From Silene conica (taxonomy: Eukaryota > Streptophyta > Magnoliopsida > Caryophyllales > Caryophyllaceae): a DNA stretch of 64,000 nt. The stretch covers positions 22,204,501 through 22,268,500 of the forward strand of contig CM055317.2 of NCBI GenBank assembly GCA_029255685.2, given 5' to 3'. Both the position numbers and the translations under genes were made by a program. The notes under the pieces are model-generated. The model saw only the letters and a program-made list of their open reading frames with translations, was not told the DNA's origin and ran no database searches. Below are positions 59,001 to 64,000 of this stretch, in pieces. Numbering within the stretch: position 1 is the first letter of the stretch; the number at the start of each line of letters is the position of its first letter.

Positions 59001-60212
59001 ATAAAGATTGTAAAAATGGTTGAAGAAAATACAAGCAATTTTCCCCGGGTCCTCCACCCAATCCCCAGAAACATCTTTAATACTGCAGATAAAATTGCCC
59101 CCTGCGCGACCCTTAACCCAATTAAAGAAGAATTTAGAGCAAGTGTCCCCGTCAACTGCCCAATTTAACTTAGCTCGGTGCTTCCAATAAGAAGCTATAC
59201 TACGAGCAAAAACATCAACATCAGAACTAACCGAATCATATTGTTCATGAGAGCCAGTCCTAAAACAAACTTCCAAAGAGTCAGCCAGGTCATCATCAAA
59301 GGAATCCCATTTAGGCTTCCATTCCTTCCTCTTTTTAAGCGCCCACTCCTTAACTTTCCCACGCGAATAAGAGAGTTTACGCATTAGCCTAAAAGGAGGG
59401 TTTCCTCTGACATTCAAAGACCAACTCCCTTTAATCACCGAGAGACACTCCTCACACTCAAGACACCACTTATCAATTTTATAAGGCTTCTTAGCCCGAA
59501 CAGAAACTAAAGAAAAGTCTAACAAAATAGGGGCATGATCCGAAAATTGAATAGGGAAATGCTTAACCCCCGTATTTGGATAAATGTCAAACCAATCCTT
59601 GGACGCATAGGCTCTATCAAGTCTCTCATAAGTTCTTCTAAATCCCTTCCGATTATTACACCAAGTGAAACGCGGTCCTTTAAACGGAATGTCGATCAAT
59701 TCATTATCAATACGCCACTTATGAAAATTAAGGGCACCCGCTATAGATCTTGAGCACTTCCCAAGCTTGTCACAACCATACTCAATTTGATTAAAGTCCC
59801 CCACAATCACATATGGATGGTGAAAGTCGATAATATGCGATTGTAAATGTTCAAAAGTAACCATTCGAAGAGATAACTCCGGTTCACCATAAAACAAAAC
59901 GAGATACCATGGCAACTCCTTCTTCATTTCATTCAAAAGGATAAGGAAGTTCTTACAAGCATACACAAGTGAAAATTGAAGCTTATTCTTCCAACCACAC
60001 CAAAGCCCACCCGAAAGACCAACGGCATCAAAACCCACGCTACACCTAAACCCCGAGTTCTTGAACAAACTACTAACATACTTCGTACTACACTTAGTTT
60101 CTGAAAGGAAAATTACATTTAGGGAGTCATCCATGGACAATGCTCTTATTTTCGGAATTGTAGGGGATAGAGCATCGTTAAGACCCCTACAATTCCATGC
60201 CAACACACTCAT
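56070..60212 (-). pseudogene. LINE ORF2: endonuclease, RT, zinc finger, RNase H, with two in-frame stops
   Basis: The frame runs from ATG 60210-60212 to 56070, 1380 codons, and is interrupted only by UAG at 56805-56807 and 56655-56657. The endonuclease (residues 1-230) shows WNCRG, LSETK, VGDFN and SDHAP. RT (about 495-760) shows ADMSKAYDRVKW, GLRQGDPLSPYLF and the catalytic FFADD near 697-700. A zinc-binding region follows at about 1060-1130 (CPLCGLEPCLETLEHLF). After the stops comes a plant-type RNase H (VKVDASWCPSLRASAGWV, ISSDCLVLVQQL). The first 1135 codons would still make endonuclease and RT; the RNase H part is cut off. The second stop fits TGG to TAG. Confidence 0.92.
60209..60212 (-). 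promoter_or_regulatory. ATGA overlap of LINE ORF1 stop and ORF2 start
   Basis: On the minus strand CCATGAGT contains both the ORF2 start ATG (60212-60210) and the ORF1 stop TGA (60211-60209). Such overlaps permit translation of the second frame by termination and reinitiation; this mechanism is inferred here. Confidence 0.8.
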
Positions 60213-62752
60213 GGATCTAGAGGAGGTTGCTTTCGGTCAACCTCCGCAACACCATTAAAAGGACTCTCCACAGAATCTTCACTCGAGCTGCTCAAGATCT
60301 CAAAATCAACATTCATCCGAAAACCCCTACTAGGACCAGCTTGAAAACGAGGGTCAGGAGCATCTTCTCTAGCTTTTTTTGCCAAGTGAGTAAGGTACGT
60401 CTTCGCATAGCCAATAGAAGATAATGCTAAACCAGGGACTTCATGCTCCTCAACATCAGTCCTACACTTTCTTTTCTTTGGAGGTAGGCCAACATCCTCA
60501 GCAGCCCAATCTCCAGCATCAGTAGAAGGCTCCTTCTTAACACAAAAAGGACCTGCAAATGAATCTGCCTTCTTCAAACTAAAATCAGTATCAGACGAGA
60601 TGTCAAGTTCAGTAGGCAAGATCATAAAATGAGTATTGTTGCCAGTGTTAAGATCACCCGAAGGAGGCACAACAGATGGCCTAGCAAAAGCCTCAGAGTC
60701 TGATGAAATAAGAACGGGAGTAGGATTCACGGGACCCAAATTCATGTTTTGAGTAGAGTTTAACTCTAAAGTAGTGTTCACCTCCATTTCAGCCTCAGTC
60801 TCATTTTGATTTTTATACCACGCAGCCATGTCACTCTCAGAATCCGAACTAAAAGAAGGCCACTCAGGAGTTGAATAGTTAGAACTAGACGAATCATAAA
60901 TTTGAATAATGACATCAGCAGCATTAGGGGAAAGGAAACCAGGATGATCATTTCCCATACTATCATCAGCCCCAGCATCTCCAACCCCATCATCAGAAAC
61001 AAACCCATTCTGACCAACTCCATTCTGCATTTCATGATCAAAATCTCCATCCACATTAGCATTCTGGTTAATATTCTCATTAGGAGCATTATTCTCATTT
61101 GGAGCTTCATAAAGATCATATTGATACATAATTGGAATGCCCTCAGGTGGAGGATCAAATGTTTGCCTATATCCACGGTTTTCATCATCCAGCCTTGCCC
61201 AATTAAAATCACTTTCCACCCTATTCAGAATAGCTTCTTGAATGTAAACATTACGGTCAACCACAGTATCACTAACATCCCCATCTATATTAACATAGTT
61301 AGATAACGGATCACTACTTACCAAAGAAGGAAGAATAGAGCCTTGATTCATATGAACACCCACATTATCCCCTTCAAACAAATAACCACCCACCCCCCCA
61401 GCCTCAATACCCGTATTAAGCGCCTGATTAACAGGAACAGAACTCATACCTGCAGCAGAAGTACCAGCAGAGGGAACAATATTAACATACTGACCCATTG
61501 GATGATCAGAACCTCCAGTATTAGCAGCAACAGAAACTCCCACATCAACATCCATATTTTGATTTTCCACATTGGTACCCCCACCATCCTCACTATTCCT
61601 CTGATTCCCAACACCCCCAGGAATACCCACTTGAAATAGAACTGGGCCAGCAAAGGGCTGCGCTGTAACACTAAAGTGCATGCCCTGAGTTACCCTCCCA
61701 CCTGGTGTAGTACCCAAATGAAAATCTACATAATATTCTGGTTCAGAAATAGAGTCTGGAGGAGAAGACGAACCTGGGCTCTCCCTCAACCTTACCTTTG
61801 ATGAAACATATTTAGTAGTAGACGGAGTTGCACGTAAATCCATATTAAAAAGAGTATGGTTACTCCTAGCTTGATAGACTGCAAATCCCTTACCTTGGCA
61901 TCTATCCAACATTCCATTAACACTCGAAACGATTGTCATAATACTCTCCCTACAGCAAGCTGAAATATGTCCCACCTTACCACACCTTATGCAATACTTA
62001 AAAATATCCTCATACCTGAATTGAATCCAGAGGAGATATCCACCATCCATAGAAAGGAAAAAAACAGGAGAAAGAGGTTCATTCAACTGGATCCTTGCTT
62101 TGATTATTAGGTAATCCTTATCCGGACAGACATCAAAAGTTTCCACCTCAAACTGATTGCTCAATAAATGGCCAGCCACATTTTCTACCTCATGAGTAAG
62201 GTATTCAAATGGCAATCCACAGACACGAACCCACACCTCCGCGTAAGGAAAACGAACAGCCCTCGGAATACTATCAGGTAACCAGCGAGAAAACACCATA
62301 AAGGCACCAAAGAAAGTAGTATATGTTTTTTTCAGCAAATCTTCTTTATCCTCATGATCTTCGCAATGAAAAGCATATAAGTCCCCCATTTTCAGTATTG
62401 AAACAGGTCCTCTTATTTTCCATTTTGATTGAACCACAGGCAACAGCTTTTCAACTCGAAAAACACGATAATCTACGAAGAAGCCCAACACACAATGATC
62501 CCAGAAAGCCCTTGACCTCCCGAAAGATTGAGGATCCAAGTTAAACAAAGGACCAGACCTAGGAAATCGCCATGCATTAACATGATCAGGGTTATTTGGG
62601 GAGAATTCCGCATTTGCATGTCCATGATGATACCCAGGAGCATTAGGGCCAGAGGAATTCTGATTATGAAAACCTTGATTAAAATTAGGATACGACTCCT
62701 CAACACCGTCACCAACATTACCAGACCTACCAGCAAAGAAGGAATTAGCCAT
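60209..62752 (-). CDS. LINE ORF1 protein (DUF4283-like plus CCHC zinc knuckle)
   Basis: An uninterrupted 847-codon frame begins at ATG 62750-62752 (MANSFFAGR) and ends with TGA 60209-60211. Residues about 85-250 resemble the DUF4283 domain of plant LINE ORF1 proteins (FVDYRVFRVEKLLP, VWVRVCGLPFEYL). A zinc knuckle, CIRCGKVGHISACC, follows at 254-267. The rest is long, low in structure, and rich in Asn, Asp, Ser and Gly, with a basic patch near PPKKRKC that could act as a nuclear signal. ORF1 proteins bind the element RNA and form its particle. The stop codon overlaps the ORF2 start as ATGA. At 847 residues it is long for the family, owing to the C-terminal extension. Confidence 0.9.
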   Translation of the reverse strand: MANSFFAGRSGNVGDGVEESYPNFNQGFHNQNSSGPNAPGYHHGHANAEFSPNNPDHVNAWRFPRSGPLFNLDPQSFGRSRAFWDHCVLGFFVDYRVFRVEKLLPVVQSKWKIRGPVSILKMGDLYAFHCEDHEDKEDLLKKTYTTFFGAFMVFSRWLPDSIPRAVRFPYAEVWVRVCGLPFEYLTHEVENVAGHLLSNQFEVETFDVCPDKDYLIIKARIQLNEPLSPVFFLSMDGGYLLWIQFRYEDIFKYCIRCGKVGHISACCRESIMTIVSSVNGMLDRCQGKGFAVYQARSNHTLFNMDLRATPSTTKYVSSKVRLRESPGSSSPPDSISEPEYYVDFHLGTTPGGRVTQGMHFSVTAQPFAGPVLFQVGIPGGVGNQRNSEDGGGTNVENQNMDVDVGVSVAANTGGSDHPMGQYVNIVPSAGTSAAGMSSVPVNQALNTGIEAGGVGGYLFEGDNVGVHMNQGSILPSLVSSDPLSNYVNIDGDVSDTVVDRNVYIQEAILNRVESDFNWARLDDENRGYRQTFDPPPEGIPIMYQYDLYEAPNENNAPNENINQNANVDGDFDHEMQNGVGQNGFVSDDGVGDAGADDSMGNDHPGFLSPNAADVIIQIYDSSSSNYSTPEWPSFSSDSESDMAAWYKNQNETEAEMEVNTTLELNSTQNMNLGPVNPTPVLISSDSEAFARPSVVPPSGDLNTGNNTHFMILPTELDISSDTDFSLKKADSFAGPFCVKKEPSTDAGDWAAEDVGLPPKKRKCRTDVEEHEVPGLALSSIGYAKTYLTHLAKKAREDAPDPRFQAGPSRGFRMNVDFEILSSSSEDSVESPFNGVAEVDRKQPPLDP

Positions 62753-63187
62753 AAAGAAAGAAGAAAAGTTGAGAAAACTTAAGAAGAGAAGTTGAAAGAT
62801 GGATGCAAAGCCACTAAGTGCAAACTGTTTAAATAAGAAGAACTAGGGTTGCATGCAACCCTAAAACCTCTTAGAAAACCCAACAATTACTGACAGAAGC
62901 AAAAAAATTCTAATGGTTGACAGAAACGAATTCCCAGCAAAAGAAAGGAAGCCCAACCAGAGCTATTAAATGATAATCATTAAACATAGAAACACACGAA
63001 AGCCAACTGAAAAGTGTAAGAAAAGCTTAGGGAAGAGAAAATAGCCATGGATGATAGCCAATATCTGATTTAGAAGCTGAAGAGAACTTTGGGAAAACCA
63101 AAAAACTTCAAAAGAAGCAAAACTCTCAGAAAAGAGAGAGAACGCTCTCAGAAGAGAGAGAAGTTAAAGTGCAACAAAATGATAAGG
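62753..63187 (-). promoter_or_regulatory. LINE 5' leader with presumed internal promoter
   Basis: These 435 bases lie between the 5' target duplication and ORF1. The 5' end holds two copies of CTCTC(A/T)GA-type sequence (63121-63165). LINEs carry their promoter in this region; no specific element could be identified. Confidence 0.55.
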
Positions 63188-63207
63188 ATAGCGTAAGTTT
63201 TGGACTT

Positions 63208-64000
63208 GTTTTTTTATTTGGGCGCAAGTTCTATGCATGTGGTTACAAACATTATGTGATGGATTTTGTTTGTAAAATGGGTATATTTTGCTCGGTTATT
63301 TGTTTACCATATGAGTTATTCTCAGTAACATAATCAAAATCTCTTCTTTTTCAGAGGATTTATGCATAATTATGTGTATATGCAAAAGCATGTGTATGTG
63401 GTAGTTGACTTTAACGTTTTATTTAGTTTTAGTGATTAAAGTCGTAATAATGGCAATCACATGGGATAGGTTGATTATTCTGAAACGTGAATACTCCAAT
63501 ATTGGGATTGCATAAACCTGTTTTTCTATTTAACAAATTTATGAACGCTTGTTTTGTAATACATGTTGGAGTAAATTTTCTGTTTATTTGGTTTAAATGT
63601 TTGCTTTGAACCAAGAAGAGGTAAAAGACGCATAAGTTACATTTATTTGGTTTGATTTTGTGATGTTTCTTTAACGGAAGTTATTGGTGATAATTGGATC
63701 ACTAATATATGAGCTTTTTAAGATGTATTCTTAAGTTTATACATGAGAAAATGAAATTGGTGGAAATGTTCTTACATTTATATATATATGATGTTTGTAC
63801 GTAGTACAAAAATTATGATATAGCTTATGTTCGTTGTTATAAGTGATGGACACCCTACTTTTGGTCAAATAGAAAATAATTGTATCTTTGGGAATGCGTT
63901 TGAAATTTGATTGAACGTCAAATAATAATGAACTTCATTTGTTGTTTAGATACAATTTTTTCATACTGCTATATCATGTATGCTAACTATCCAAATTGTG
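63208..64000. other. AT-rich stretch, no gene supported
   Basis: This is the continuation of the pre-insertion locus right of the LINE. No coding segment or recognised repeat is seen. Confidence 0.45.

Larger units (their letters stand above)
56034..63187 (-). mobile_element. L1-type LINE, nearly full length, 7.15 kb
   Basis: The element is oriented minus, with its 5' end at 63187 and a poly-A tail (T run at 56034-56044 on the plus strand). A perfect 20-bp target duplication, ATAGCGTAAGTTTTGGACTT, lies at 56014-56033 and 63188-63207. Inside are a 5' leader, ORF1 (nucleic-acid-binding) and ORF2 (endonuclease, RT, zinc-binding, RNase H). Long duplication, poly-A tail and absence of LTRs define a LINE that inserted by target-primed reverse transcription. 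The perfect duplication and long open frames point to a young insertion. Only two nonsense codons in ORF2 are visible. Confidence 0.95.

Noticed and set aside
1-64000. CRISPR array, rRNA or tRNA genes, bacterial-type operons
   Set aside because: No regularly spaced direct repeats, rRNA segments or cloverleaf sequences were seen, and the window is plant nuclear DNA.

Overview
The window is plant nuclear DNA. It has AT-rich intergenic sequence, introns of roughly 0.3 to 2.3 kb with GT-AG or GC-AG borders, and a dense load of plant-type transposable elements: Ty1-copia, Athila-type Ty3-gypsy, an L1-type LINE, Helitrons, a TRIM, a tRNA-derived SINE, and CACTA, Mutator, hAT, Stowaway and Tourist-like DNA elements. 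The repeat style suggests a eudicot, perhaps Caryophyllales, but that is an inference. Only two host genes are supported. One is the 3' five exons of a DUF1475-type membrane protein (1419-4990, +). The other is a small two-exon gene for a 78-residue protein with one predicted membrane segment (44316-46875, +).

Layout: 1-5300 holds the DUF1475 gene with a SINE in an intron. 5300-8140 is intergenic, with minisatellite, a Stowaway MITE and AT-rich sequence. 8146-42322 is one Ty1-copia element of about 4.7 kb blown up to 34 kb by later insertions. Its internal part carries a CACTA-like element (9629-12786), which carries a Mutator-like element (10794-12600), which carries a hAT-like element (11532-12369). 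Its 3' LTR is split by a 26.3 kb Helitron (15974-42291). That Helitron contains a Mutator-like element with FAR1-related fragments (about 17434-21062), a second Helitron (21501-23737), a complete Athila retrotransposon (24978-37658) inserted in the Helitron Rep gene, and a three-LTR TRIM (40049-40952) inserted in the Helitron helicase gene. Most of these levels are fixed by target-site duplications or by exact repair of the interrupted reading frame or LTR.

The right third holds two inverted Tourist-like elements (42331-44111), the small gene, a long-hairpin MITE (47347-47547), LINE debris (about 47590-48480), a second copia element on the minus strand (48899-53502), two LTR-like remnants (53513-54470), and a nearly intact LINE on the minus strand (56034-63187) with a 20-bp target duplication.

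No operon-like cooperation is expected. The functional logic is that of mobile elements: reverse transcriptase/integrase in the LTR elements, endonuclease/reverse transcriptase in the LINE, and HUH-type Rep plus PIF1-like helicase in the Helitron. Almost all are disabled by stops, frameshifts or insertions. I found no defence system, CRISPR array or rRNA/tRNA gene. The most unusual objects are the TRIM that moved as a three-LTR tandem, the TCGATCGA arrays shared between LTR, spacer and coding linker of the Athila element, and the GGTCAC array in the FAR1-bearing Mutator-like element.
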